From Pseudomonadota bacterium (lineage in GTDB: Bacteria; Myxococcota; Polyangia; GCA-2747355; JACKDQ01): a stretch of DNA of 7,621 nt. The stretch is from the NCBI GenBank assembly GCA_030591195.1, contig JAUVBO010000098.1, forward strand, positions 1 through 7,621. Reading direction: 5' to 3'. A program made the position numbers and the translations under genes. Positions 1-6,331 of the stretch are shown piece by piece (position 1 is the first letter of the stretch; each line of letters opens with the position of its first letter). The notes beneath the pieces were generated by a model that saw only the letters and a list, made by a program, of their open reading frames with translations, did no database searches and was not told where the DNA came from.

Positions 1-252
1 GCCCGCGCCGCCCAGCACGCTCACCGACCACCCACGCTCGGCGGCCGCCCGGAGCAAGTCCTCGTGTCCACCGGTGTGGTCGAAGTGGTGGTGCGTGCTC
101 CAGACGGCTGCCAGCCGGACACCGAGCGCCTCGACGCGGGCGATCACCTTCGCCGCGTCGGCCGGGTCCACCGCAGCGGCGACCCCCGTCTGCTCGCAGA
201 CCACCAGGAAGGCATAGTTGTCGCTGTAGACCGGGATCGTCTCCACACGCAT
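1..252 (-). CDS. gloB: Glyoxalase II-type hydroxyacylglutathione hydrolase, N-terminal part (truncated by window edge)
   Basis: I translated the minus strand from the ATG at 252-250, and the frame stays open for 84 codons to base 1. The protein begins MRVETIPVYSDNYAFLVV, the usual start of glyoxalase II enzymes with their D-N-Y signature (residues 11-13). It then has the metal-binding motif T-H-H-H-F-D-H at residues 53-59 (HxHxDH with H54, H56, D58, H59), followed by T-G-G. Family members are metallo-beta-lactamase-fold enzymes that bind two metals and hydrolyse S-D-lactoylglutathione to D-lactate and glutathione in the cytoplasm, the second step of methylglyoxal detoxification. About two thirds of a normal 250-residue protein lies outside the window, so the C-terminal substrate-binding domain cannot be checked. 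A different thioester hydrolase of the fold is possible. The gene starts 26 bp after the kinase stop codon on the same strand and is probably in the same operon. A GAGAGAGA ribosome binding site lies 8 bases upstream. Confidence 0.88.
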   Translation of the reverse strand, partial: MRVETIPVYSDNYAFLVVCEQTGVAAAVDPADAAKVIARVEALGVRLAAVWSTHHHFDHTGGHEDLLRAAAERGWSVSVLGGAG

Positions 253-260
253 CGTCGTCG

Positions 261-268
261 TCTCTCTC
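261..268 (-). promoter_or_regulatory. Ribosome binding site of the glyoxalase II gene, in a simple-sequence tract
   Basis: On the minus strand GAGAGAGA lies 8 bases before the ATG at 252 and supports that start. It is followed directly by a CGA triplet repeat running up to the start codon. The whole gap between the kinase stop (TAG, 281-279) and this start is therefore mostly simple-sequence DNA. Confidence 0.6.
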
Positions 269-278
269 TGCCCGGGCG

Positions 279-2012
279 CTACGATGAGGCCAACGCCAGC
301 TCCCCGTCCACCGCCACCGCCAGGCGGATGATGACCTCGGCGCCGCCACCCTCGGCGTTGCGAGCCTCGATGGCGCCGCCGTGATCGGTGATGATCCGGT
401 GGACGATCGCCATCCCGAGGCCGGTGCCGCCGACCTTGCCCTTGGTGAAGTATGGGGTGAAGAGCTTGGTCGCCGTTTCCTCATCGAAGCCGGGTCCGTT
501 GTCGGTGACCCTCAGCTCCACCTCGCCCTCGACCCGCTGCAGCCGCACCGCGATCCGCGGCTCGGGGTGACCGCCCAACGCCTCCTGGGCGTTCTGGAGC
601 AGGTTGAGCAGCACCTGCGTCAGCTGCTCCCGGTCGGCCATCACCGGCGGCAACGCCGGCGGCAGCTCGGCGTCCACGGCAAGATCCTCGGTGGCGATCA
701 TCGCCGCTGTGCTGCGCACCAGCTCCGCCAGGTCGCAAGCCGCCAGACGAGGCTTGGGCATCCGGGCGAAGCTCGAGAACTCGCTGACGATCCGTTTCAG
801 CCGCGCCACCTCCTCGAGGATCGTCCCGGTCGACTCGTCGAAGATCTCCTCGAACTTCGGATGCCGCTTGCGATGCACCTTGCGCAAGGTCTCGATCGAG
901 GTCTGGATCGGAAACAGCGGGTTCTTGATCTCGTGGGCGATTCGCTGGGCGATCGACCGCCAGGCAGCCACGCGCTCGGCGGCCGCGAGCCGTTCGTGCG
1001 AGTCCTTGAGCTGGCCGGTCATCCGGTTGAAGGTCGCCACCAGATCGCCGACCTCGTCTCGGCTACGAACCGGGATCTGTCGCTCGAGGTCGCCGGCCGC
1101 CACGGCCTCGGCGCCCGCGGCCAGCTCCTCGAGCGGGCGGCTGATCCGCCGGGCCACGCCACCGAGGAGCACCGACAGCATCAGCCCACCGCCGACCAGC
1201 GCCAGCGCGACGTAGTTGATCACCCGCAGCGTCGTCCGGAGCTGGGCGTCCGAGACCGCCAGGCTGACCCGCGCCGCCTCGCGGCCCTCGGGGTCGTACA
1301 GGCGCACCACCCGCTTGGGGAACGCCGCGTAGCCGCCCCGCTCCCAGTTCCTCGACCCGGCCAGGCGCCGCCCGCGGGCGTCCTGCAGCAGGACGCCGGT
1401 GGCACCGCCGAGCTCGGCGGTGCTGCCGAACCGCAGCCGCTTGATGAAGCCCTCGTCGAGAAACCGGCCGCCCATGACCTTGACCCGCGTGCCGAGCGAG
1501 TGGCGCGCCACCCCCCAGACCTGCACCGTCAGGCGCGTGGTCGGGCGCTGTCGCTCGATCACCCGCTCGGGGAGCAACATCGCCTGCTTGCCGGCGCGGA
1601 CCCGGGGGGCGGTGTCGCCGATCAGCCCCGGGAAGTGCCCGGCGGCGAGCACCCGCTGGTCCGGGCCCACGACCAGCAGGGTGTCGAGGCCACGCTCGCG
1701 CATCACCCGCGGCGTCTCGTCGTTGAGCCGGCGAACGGTCTCGTCGTCTGGACCGCCCTTGGCGAGCGAGATCAGCACCCGCCGGGTGAAGTGATCCTCG
1801 TCGCCCTTGCAGAGCTGGGCCACCGCCTCGCTGACCTCGGCCTTCAGCGCGCGGAACTCGTCACGCACTTCCTGCTCGCCGTCGCTCAGCTGTCGGACGA
1901 AGACGTCACGCCAGCTGCGCTCGACCATGCCCCGGCCGACCAGGGTCGCCGCCAGCACCGGCACCACGCTCGCCGCCGCGGTGATCAGCATCAGCTTCGA
2001 TCGCAGCCGCAT
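279..2012 (-). CDS. NtrY-like membrane-bound sensor histidine kinase with periplasmic sensor domain and HAMP
   Basis: This 577-aa protein is a complete two-component sensor kinase. A first membrane segment spans about residues 7-26, a periplasmic domain of about 230 residues follows, and a second membrane segment lies at about 265-287. Next come HAMP (about 290-335) and a HisKA dimerisation domain with phospho-acceptor H360 in A-H-E-I-K-N-P. The HATPase domain has an N-box (N470, N474), G1 D-N-G-P-G-F (504-509), F-box L-F-T-P-Y-F-T-K (517-524) and G2 G-G-T-G-L-G-M (528-534). The A-W-R-S-I-A-Q-R-I-A-H-E-I-K-N-P stretch resembles NtrY kinases, but the PAS domain usual in NtrY is missing, so HAMP joins HisKA directly. 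The periplasmic part looks Cache-like (V-V-G-P-D-Q-R-V-L-A-A near 114-124), which is inference. All catalytic motifs look intact. The ATG overlaps the preceding stop by one base (TGATG), with a weak GGAAG five bases upstream. No response regulator gene is visible. Confidence 0.94.
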   Translation of the reverse strand: MRLRSKLMLITAAASVVPVLAATLVGRGMVERSWRDVFVRQLSDGEQEVRDEFRALKAEVSEAVAQLCKGDEDHFTRRVLISLAKGGPDDETVRRLNDETPRVMRERGLDTLLVVGPDQRVLAAGHFPGLIGDTAPRVRAGKQAMLLPERVIERQRPTTRLTVQVWGVARHSLGTRVKVMGGRFLDEGFIKRLRFGSTAELGGATGVLLQDARGRRLAGSRNWERGGYAAFPKRVVRLYDPEGREAARVSLAVSDAQLRTTLRVINYVALALVGGGLMLSVLLGGVARRISRPLEELAAGAEAVAAGDLERQIPVRSRDEVGDLVATFNRMTGQLKDSHERLAAAERVAAWRSIAQRIAHEIKNPLFPIQTSIETLRKVHRKRHPKFEEIFDESTGTILEEVARLKRIVSEFSSFARMPKPRLAACDLAELVRSTAAMIATEDLAVDAELPPALPPVMADREQLTQVLLNLLQNAQEALGGHPEPRIAVRLQRVEGEVELRVTDNGPGFDEETATKLFTPYFTKGKVGGTGLGMAIVHRIITDHGGAIEARNAEGGGAEVIIRLAVAVDGELALASS

Positions 2013-3529
2013 CAGCGCTTCCGCCGCCAGTAGATCCGCTGGAGGTCGACGCGACCGTCGGGCCGGGGCCCCAGCCCACCGAGCCGGGCGTCGTAGTGCA
2101 GCTTCACCGCCGGGTGGACCAGCGGGAGCAGCCGCAGCTGCTTGACCAACCGTCGCGCCTCGGCGACACCGCAGCGCCGGGCGGCCACGCAGCGCCGGGC
2201 GGCGGCGCCATCGCCGGCCGCCGCTAGAGCGTCGGCCAGGGCCACCGCACCGCGTGGCACCTGCACCGCTACCCGGCCGAGGGCCAGCTGATAGCGGCCG
2301 CTGTCGAACCGGGCCTGGTAGTCGCTGGCCGGCGTCGCCTCCAGCTGGGCCTCGATGCCGATCCGGTCGAGGTCGGCGACGATCTGGCCGGCGAGGGTTC
2401 GATCGTCGGCCCGGCTGGCGTCGACGAGCAGCTTCAGCCGCACCCGGCCCGCCGCGGCCGCCGCCCGCAGCGCGCCGTCGCGCCGGGCCAGGCGCGCCAG
2501 CAACCGGTTGGCGAGCTTGCGGTCGAAACCGGATCGCCGGCGACGATAGCGCAACAGTCGCGGGCTGACCGGTCCGTGGGCGACCAGGGCTCGGCCGCTG
2601 CCGGCGAGGCGCTGCAGTCGCTTGCGGTCGATCGCCGCGCGCAGCGCCGCGCGGAACAGCGGCTCGGCGAGGTAGGATGGCCGGCGACCGGTGGCGAGGA
2701 ACACGGTGCTCACCGCCGCGGTGTCGAGCGTCGCCGACGGGTACTTCGGCGAGCCGAAGACGCTGGCGCCGTGGCGTGAGAGCTGCAGGGCGCCGACCTG
2801 GAACGAGGCCACCTCCGCGGAGGCTCGCGCGAAGACCCGCAACACCAGCTCGTCGAGGTACGGGCGGCCGGCGAAGTGAGCCTGGTTGGCCTTCAGCAGC
2901 AGCCGGTCGGGCTTGCGCGAGACCAGCCGATAGGCCCCGCTGCCCACCAGGCGCTTGCCGGCAGGCACCACCACCGCCGTGGCCGGCGCGCTGAGCAGCA
3001 GCGCCAGCTCGGGCGTCGGACGGTGAAGGGTGAAGATCAGCGTCCGTCCGTCCGCCTCGGCGCGCACGCCGGCCACCGAGGCCAGCAGGTACCCGTTGGC
3101 CGCACCGCGCAGTCGCGACAGCGACCCCGCCACCGCCGCGGCACCGAGCGTCCGGCCATCGTGTAGCAGCACCCCGGGCCGGAGCCGCAGCGTGACGGTC
3201 AGCCGGTCGGCGGCGACCTCGGGCATGCCCGCGGCCAGGCGCGGCCGGGGCCGACGGTCAGCGAGGACGAAGAGGGTGTCGTAGAGCAGGCTGCAGATCG
3301 ACAGCTCGGCGTCGCGACGGGCCCGCGCTGGATCGAGCGTCACCGGGGCCTCGGACAGGGGCACGGTCAGACGACCGCCGTGGCGGGGAGGGAGGTAGCC
3401 GTGAGCAACGCTCAGCCCCGGCGGCTCGCCAGCGCCAGGCAGCACCACGAGCCCCGCCAGCGCCAGCACCGCCGCGGAGACAGCCCGGCTCGGTCGTCTG
3501 ATACGCTCTCTTCTGATCCGGTCAGCCAT
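2012..3529 (-). CDS. Family 5 extracellular solute-binding protein (oligopeptide/nickel-binding type)
   Basis: This 505-aa protein resembles OppA/DppA-type periplasmic binding proteins, which normally capture peptides, nickel chelates or other solutes for ABC transporters. A basic start (residues 5-15) and hydrophobic stretch (about 17-31) form a signal peptide. No lipobox cysteine is present, so the mature protein should be free in the periplasm. Family landmarks are G-G-R-L-T-V-P-L-S with T-L-D-P (about 51-67), V-G-S-G-A-Y-R-L (195-202), F-R-A-A-L-R-A-A-I-D-R (292-302), and an L-Q-R-I-Y end. At 505 residues it is slightly short for the family, and the region around 440-470 looks compressed. 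Both ends form one-base TGATG overlaps, with the VCBS gene before and the kinase gene after. No permease or ATPase is adjacent, which hints at a sensory role. The ligand cannot be read from sequence. There is no strong ribosome binding site, which fits translational coupling. Confidence 0.87.
   Translation of the reverse strand: MADRIRRERIRRPSRAVSAAVLALAGLVVLPGAGEPPGLSVAHGYLPPRHGGRLTVPLSEAPVTLDPARARRDAELSICSLLYDTLFVLADRRPRPRLAAGMPEVAADRLTVTLRLRPGVLLHDGRTLGAAAVAGSLSRLRGAANGYLLASVAGVRAEADGRTLIFTLHRPTPELALLLSAPATAVVVPAGKRLVGSGAYRLVSRKPDRLLLKANQAHFAGRPYLDELVLRVFARASAEVASFQVGALQLSRHGASVFGSPKYPSATLDTAAVSTVFLATGRRPSYLAEPLFRAALRAAIDRKRLQRLAGSGRALVAHGPVSPRLLRYRRRRSGFDRKLANRLLARLARRDGALRAAAAAGRVRLKLLVDASRADDRTLAGQIVADLDRIGIEAQLEATPASDYQARFDSGRYQLALGRVAVQVPRGAVALADALAAAGDGAAARRCVAARRCGVAEARRLVKQLRLLPLVHPAVKLHYDARLGGLGPRPDGRVDLQRIYWRRKR
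2171..2203. repeat. In-frame 15-bp direct repeat inside the solute-binding protein gene
   Basis: The 15-mer GCAGCGCCGGGCGGC occurs at 2171-2185 and again at 2189-2203, a period of 18 bp or six codons. In the protein this gives A-R-R-C twice (around residues 444-453), so two cysteines sit six residues apart. It looks like a small tandem duplication that preserved the reading frame. Confidence 0.75.
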
Positions 3530-4995
3530 CAGTCATACGCCAGCAACCAGCTGGTCCCCGCCTGATCGAGCAGCACCGCGAGCAGCTCCTGCTTGCCGTT
3601 GCCATCGAGGTCGCCATGGGTCAGGGCCAGTATCCGACCCGGCAGCTTCGGGCTACGCCAGCGCAGCACGAGGCCCTTGGCGCCCAGCCGGAAGACGCCG
3701 ATGCGGTCCTCGCCATCCGGCTCACAGGCGTCGGTGGTGACCACCTCCAGCGCTCCGTCGTCGTCGATGTCGACCAGGTCGAAGGCCACGCCGACGCCGC
3801 TGATCGAGGTCACCAACCGCTCGAGCTGCCCCTGGTAGATCAGCAACTGGCCGGCAGTGTCGACCACCGCGCCGTACTCGTACCGTCGCCCCTTCGGCGT
3901 CGCGATCTGAGCCTGGCGCAGGGCGTAGAACCGAGCCGGCAACAGCAGCTCCGGCTTCCAGGCCGGCCGCGGCGGCGCGGTGACCAATCCCGTGACCGCG
4001 AACCGGTCGAGCCCCGGCTCGGCAGCTGCGGTGATCAGCCGCAGGGTCTGACCCGAACGCTCGGCGTGCAGCACGTAGCGGTCTCCGGTCGCCTCCGGCG
4101 GCAGGGCACGCGCGAGCAAGCTCTTGCCGTTGAAGCCGTAGGCGAAGCCGGCAGCAGACCGCCCGCTGCGGCCGATCAGCTCGGGCCGGCCGTCGCCGTC
4201 GAGGTCGACGATCCCCAGCGACCCGACCAGCCGGCGCGAGAGCTGGGCCGCCGGAGGCTGGGGCAGCCGCACCGACGCCAGGCGCGCCGGGCTCGCCGTC
4301 CCGCGACGCGGCCCCCGGACCTTCCGCCGGCCCATCACCGCCACGGCGTCGGGGTAGAGCAGCACCAGCTCGGCGCGGCCGTCACCATCAAGATCGCCAG
4401 CAGCCATCGCCAGCACCGGCCGGCCTCCGAGCCGCCAGCGCTGTTCGGAGAAGCTGCCGCGGCCGGTCTTGACCGTTCCCAGGTAGGCGCGAACCTCGGC
4501 ATCGACGCGCACGCTCGCGTGCAGGTGGCTCAGCGATCCACGGCGGGGATCCTTGAAGTCGCGCCAGATCTGCCGATCGGTCGCCTTGAGCTCCCCGCGC
4601 AGGTGGAGGTAGCCGTCGACGATCACCACGGTGATATCCAGCAGCAGCTCGTAGCCCGCGGCGGCCGCCCGGCGGACTGCCTGGTCAGGCGGAGGTGGCG
4701 GCGTCCAGACGACCTTGCTCCGCCAGGGGCGCGCCGAGAGCTTCGCTGACACCAGCCGTCGGACCACCGCGACCAGCGCCGCGCTGGAGAAAGACCCCCC
4801 GCGCACCACCAGGGCCAGGTCGGCCCGCGCCAGCTCCCGCCGGCCGCCGAGCGCCACGCCGAAGCGGCCGTCGAGGTCGGTCGCCAGCCGGTCGAGGGTC
4901 CCTACCGGGGACGCCGAGCCCGCGGCGCTGCATAGCACTCCCCACGCCGCCAACGCGGCAGGGAGCAGCCAGCGACGCGTAGCACGGCCCATCAT
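3529..4995 (-). CDS. Exported VCBS/FG-GAP repeat protein with four calcium-loop motifs
   Basis: The protein is 488 aa when started at the ATG at 4995. A second ATG follows at once (4992), then R-R-W and a hydrophobic signal peptide to about residue 28. The frame stays open upstream to 5577, but that extension is antisense to two better genes, and its sequence is arginine-rich and featureless. Residues 30-180 form an unrecognised alpha/beta domain with a P-P-P-P-P linker near 99-103. The rest carries four EF-hand-like loops typical of FG-GAP/VCBS beta-propellers: D201-L-D-G-D-G, D264-L-D-G-D-G, D409-I-D-D-D-G and D462-L-D-G-N-G, each followed by an acidic residue three or four positions on. 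Such domains fold into calcium-stabilised propellers outside the cytoplasm and often bind proteins or surfaces. It is the first gene of the minus-strand operon, and its stop overlaps the next start (TGATG). Its molecular role is unknown. Confidence 0.88.
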   Translation of the reverse strand: MMGRATRRWLLPAALAAWGVLCSAAGSASPVGTLDRLATDLDGRFGVALGGRRELARADLALVVRGGSFSSAALVAVVRRLVSAKLSARPWRSKVVWTPPPPPDQAVRRAAAAGYELLLDITVVIVDGYLHLRGELKATDRQIWRDFKDPRRGSLSHLHASVRVDAEVRAYLGTVKTGRGSFSEQRWRLGGRPVLAMAAGDLDGDGRAELVLLYPDAVAVMGRRKVRGPRRGTASPARLASVRLPQPPAAQLSRRLVGSLGIVDLDGDGRPELIGRSGRSAAGFAYGFNGKSLLARALPPEATGDRYVLHAERSGQTLRLITAAAEPGLDRFAVTGLVTAPPRPAWKPELLLPARFYALRQAQIATPKGRRYEYGAVVDTAGQLLIYQGQLERLVTSISGVGVAFDLVDIDDDGALEVVTTDACEPDGEDRIGVFRLGAKGLVLRWRSPKLPGRILALTHGDLDGNGKQELLAVLLDQAGTSWLLAYD

Positions 4996-5003
4996 CGTTG
5001 CGG

Positions 5004-5009
5004 AGTATA
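5004..5009 (-). promoter_or_regulatory. Candidate -10 box of the VCBS/solute-binding/kinase operon
   Basis: TATACT on the minus strand matches the sigma-70 -10 consensus at five of six positions. Transcription would start about 7 bases later, near 4997, almost on the ATG at 4995, so the mRNA would be nearly leaderless. No Shine-Dalgarno sequence precedes the ATG, and I see no convincing -35 box at normal spacing. Confidence 0.4.
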
Positions 5010-5055
5010 CGCAGAATCGAGGCCGGTTTCGCCCTCGCGAGCTCAACCTTCGCCG

Positions 5056-5064
5056 TGCTAACTT
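5056..5064 (+). promoter_or_regulatory. Candidate extended -10 box of the 134-aa protein gene
   Basis: TGCTAACTT reads as a TGn extension plus a weak TAACTT hexamer. A start site 7 bases downstream falls on the ATG at 5071. The bases between are pyrimidine-rich (CCCCC) with no Shine-Dalgarno sequence, which suggests leaderless expression. The hexamer is a poor consensus match, so this is tentative. Confidence 0.3.
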
Positions 5065-5070
5065 CCCCCG

Positions 5071-5475
5071 ATGGTCGTCACCTGCCGCACCGCGCGCCTG
5101 GACAGCGCTCAGCTGGCTCGGGTCGGTCGCGGGTTTTCCGCCAGCGGCGCCGCGCGATTGAGCGCCGGCAAGACCCACGTCGTCCTGGGGATGCAGCTCG
5201 AGGTCGACTCGCTGCTCTGGGGAACCGGGGCCTGGATCCAGATCGCCGCCGCCGACGCGGAGCTGCTGGTGGCGCCGCTCTGCCTCTTCGACGTGGTCGA
5301 CGGTCGGGTCTCGGCCCACTGGGAAGCGCGAGCGTGGGAGGACGGCTCGCTGACCCTCTGGCCGCCCTCGTTCTACGCCGAGTACTACCGCAGCGACCTC
5401 GCGCGCGGCATGGCGGCGCCGGCCGCCTATTCCCGCCGGGTGCGGGTCCTGCTCGCGGCGGTGGCAGGCGGTTGA
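5071..5475 (+). CDS. Conserved-looking 134-aa cytoplasmic protein of unknown function, immunity-protein-like
   Basis: The gene has strong third-position GC and a natural amino acid mix, unlike the arginine-rich shadow frames around it. There is no signal peptide or membrane segment. It runs as: start MVVTC; an A-G-K-T-H-V-V-L-G-M-Q-L strand pair near 32-43; L-C-L-F-D-V-V-D-G-R-V-S-A-H-W near 70-84; then L-T-L-W-P-P-S-F-Y-A-E-Y-Y near 95-107. The order GK-x-(Y/H)-x-V-x-G, then LF-x-VVDGR-x-S-x-x-W, then an aromatic tail reminds me of small hypothetical proteins that sometimes sit in polymorphic-toxin immunity loci. That is from memory, not a search. No toxin gene is adjacent, so a housekeeping or orphan role is equally possible. 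It diverges from the VCBS operon across 75 bp and converges on the adenosyltransferase gene 16 bp away. The ATG at 5071 is chosen because the frame is convincing from there, although no ribosome binding site supports it. Confidence 0.75.
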   Translation: MVVTCRTARLDSAQLARVGRGFSASGAARLSAGKTHVVLGMQLEVDSLLWGTGAWIQIAAADAELLVAPLCLFDVVDGRVSAHWEARAWEDGSLTLWPPSFYAEYYRSDLARGMAAPAAYSRRVRVLLAAVAGG

Positions 5476-5490
5476 CCGGCCTGCACCGCC
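5467..5490. terminator. Possible shared terminator hairpin between convergent genes
   Basis: GGCGGT (5467-5472) pairs with ACCGCC (5485-5490) across a 12-base loop that contains the TGA of the 134-aa gene. The stem fills the 16-bp gap between two convergent stop codons and could slow transcription both ways. There is no T-run on either side and the stem is only 6 bp, so this is weak. Confidence 0.25.
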
Positions 5491-5491
5491 G

Positions 5492-6127
5492 CTAGGTACC
5501 GGAGCCGCTGGCGAGGTTCGGATCCCAGAGCGCCTCGTCGACGCCCTGCACCGCGTCCGACCAGCGGCTCCAGACAAACAGCGCGTCGCTGAGGCGGTTG
5601 AGGTAGCGCAGCGGCTCGCGGTCGGTCTCCGGCTCGGCCTCGAGCAGGCCGAGGCAGCGCCGCTCGGCGCGGCGGCAGACCGTGCGACAGACGTGCAGTT
5701 GAGCGCTCAGCCAGCTGCCGCCGGGCAAGACGAACGACGTCAGCGCGGGCAGGTCCGCGTTGAGGTGAGCGATCTCCTGCTCGAGGGCCTCGACGTCTCG
5801 GTCGGTGATCCGCGCCTGCCCTTGCCGGAGCTTGCCCGCCGGGGTGGCGAGCAGCGATCCGGCGTTGAACGCCTCGTGCTGGACCCGGCGGATGATCGTC
5901 GTCAGCCGCTCGAGCCGCGGGTGGCTGCTCTCGAGCTCGCGGCAGCGCGCGAGGGCAAGCCCGAGCTGGCTGTTCAGCTCGTCGACGGTGCCGTAGGCCT
6001 CGATCCGTGGCGCGGTCTTGGGCACCCTAGACCCATCGACGAGGCTGGTCTCACCACCATCGCCGCCCCTGGTGTAGACCCGGTCAATCGCCACCCTCGG
6101 CTCGTCGAAACGCTCCTCGTCACTCAT
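5492..6127 (-). CDS. pduO: PduO-type cob(I)alamin adenosyltransferase
   Basis: This 211-aa protein transfers the adenosyl group of ATP to cob(I)alamin (or cob(I)yrinic acid a,c-diamide), making adenosylcobalamin in the cytoplasm. The N-terminal ATP-binding motif reads V-Y-T-R-G-G-D-G-G-E-T-S-L-V-D-G (17-32), followed by R-V-P-K and R-I-E-A-Y-G-T-V-D-E-L-N (41-52). The central signature is F-V-L-P-G-G-S (132-138) and C-R-R-A-E-R (151-156), and the C-terminal one is Y-L-N-R-L-S-D-A-L-F-V (175-185). All signature blocks of the PduO/MMAB family are present and the length is normal. The start is fixed by GGAGGG just upstream. No cobalamin-biosynthesis, propanediol or methylmalonyl-CoA mutase gene is near, so which B12 enzyme it serves is unknown. 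Family members are variously named pduO, cobO, atr or mmaB, so the symbol is approximate. Confidence 0.95.
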   Translation of the reverse strand: MSDEERFDEPRVAIDRVYTRGGDGGETSLVDGSRVPKTAPRIEAYGTVDELNSQLGLALARCRELESSHPRLERLTTIIRRVQHEAFNAGSLLATPAGKLRQGQARITDRDVEALEQEIAHLNADLPALTSFVLPGGSWLSAQLHVCRTVCRRAERRCLGLLEAEPETDREPLRYLNRLSDALFVWSRWSDAVQGVDEALWDPNLASGSGT

Positions 6128-6130
6128 GTT

Positions 6131-6136
6131 CCCTCC
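6131..6136 (-). promoter_or_regulatory. Ribosome binding site of the adenosyltransferase gene
   Basis: GGAGGG on the minus strand ends 3 bases before the ATG at 6127. It is the strongest Shine-Dalgarno match in the window, at somewhat short spacing, and it settles the start codon. Confidence 0.75.
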
Positions 6137-6155
6137 GGGTCGGCTGCTGCCGGTG

Positions 6156-6164
6156 ATGATACCA
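6156..6164 (-). promoter_or_regulatory. Candidate extended -10 promoter of the adenosyltransferase gene
   Basis: On the minus strand TGG-TATCAT forms an extended -10 element, with TATCAT matching five of six consensus positions. The predicted start near 6149 would give a leader of about 22 bases that includes the GGAGGG site. No clear -35 box is visible, which extended -10 promoters can tolerate. Confidence 0.45.
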
Positions 6165-6198
6165 GACCCCCCGACTGCGGGTGCCTGGCTCGGCGGCC

Positions 6199-6216
6199 GC
6201 TGGTGACCCTACCAGC
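6199..6216. repeat. Small dyad GCTGGT-N6-ACCAGC in the divergent intergenic region
   Basis: Perfect 6-bp arms (6199-6204 and 6211-6216) flank GACCCT. It lies about 35 bp upstream of the adenosyltransferase -10 box and 130 bp before the DUF362 start. It could be a regulator operator serving either gene, or a chance short dyad in GC-rich DNA. Nothing else in 6128-6345 looks like a gene or riboswitch. Confidence 0.3.
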
Positions 6217-6331
6217 TGATCGCTCGGGGCATCGCCGGCGCCGTGAGCCTGGTCAACCTCTCCTAGAGTCAAGATCCAGACCGGGCAGATCCTCGCTGCG
6301 CGCGCCTCGCGGGCGTGTCATGATCGGGCAC

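Noticed and set aside
64..384. 106-codon plus-strand frame at the left edge
   Set aside because: It lies antisense to the glyoxalase II fragment and the kinase end, both of which show conserved motifs.
381..2033. 550-codon plus-strand open frame antisense to the histidine kinase
   Set aside because: It is rich in Arg, His, Gln and Pro with no domain or signal, and it mirrors the kinase with its intact catalytic motifs. High third-position GC on the real strand removes stops from the opposite one.
3616..4749. 377-codon plus-strand open frame antisense to the VCBS gene
   Set aside because: The composition is Gln/Arg/Pro-rich and patternless, while the minus strand carries four calcium-loop motifs.
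4996..5577. N-terminal extension of the VCBS frame to a start at 5577
   Set aside because: It has no recognisable sequence, is antisense to the 134-aa gene and overlaps the end of the adenosyltransferase gene. A signal peptide begins exactly at the ATG at 4995.
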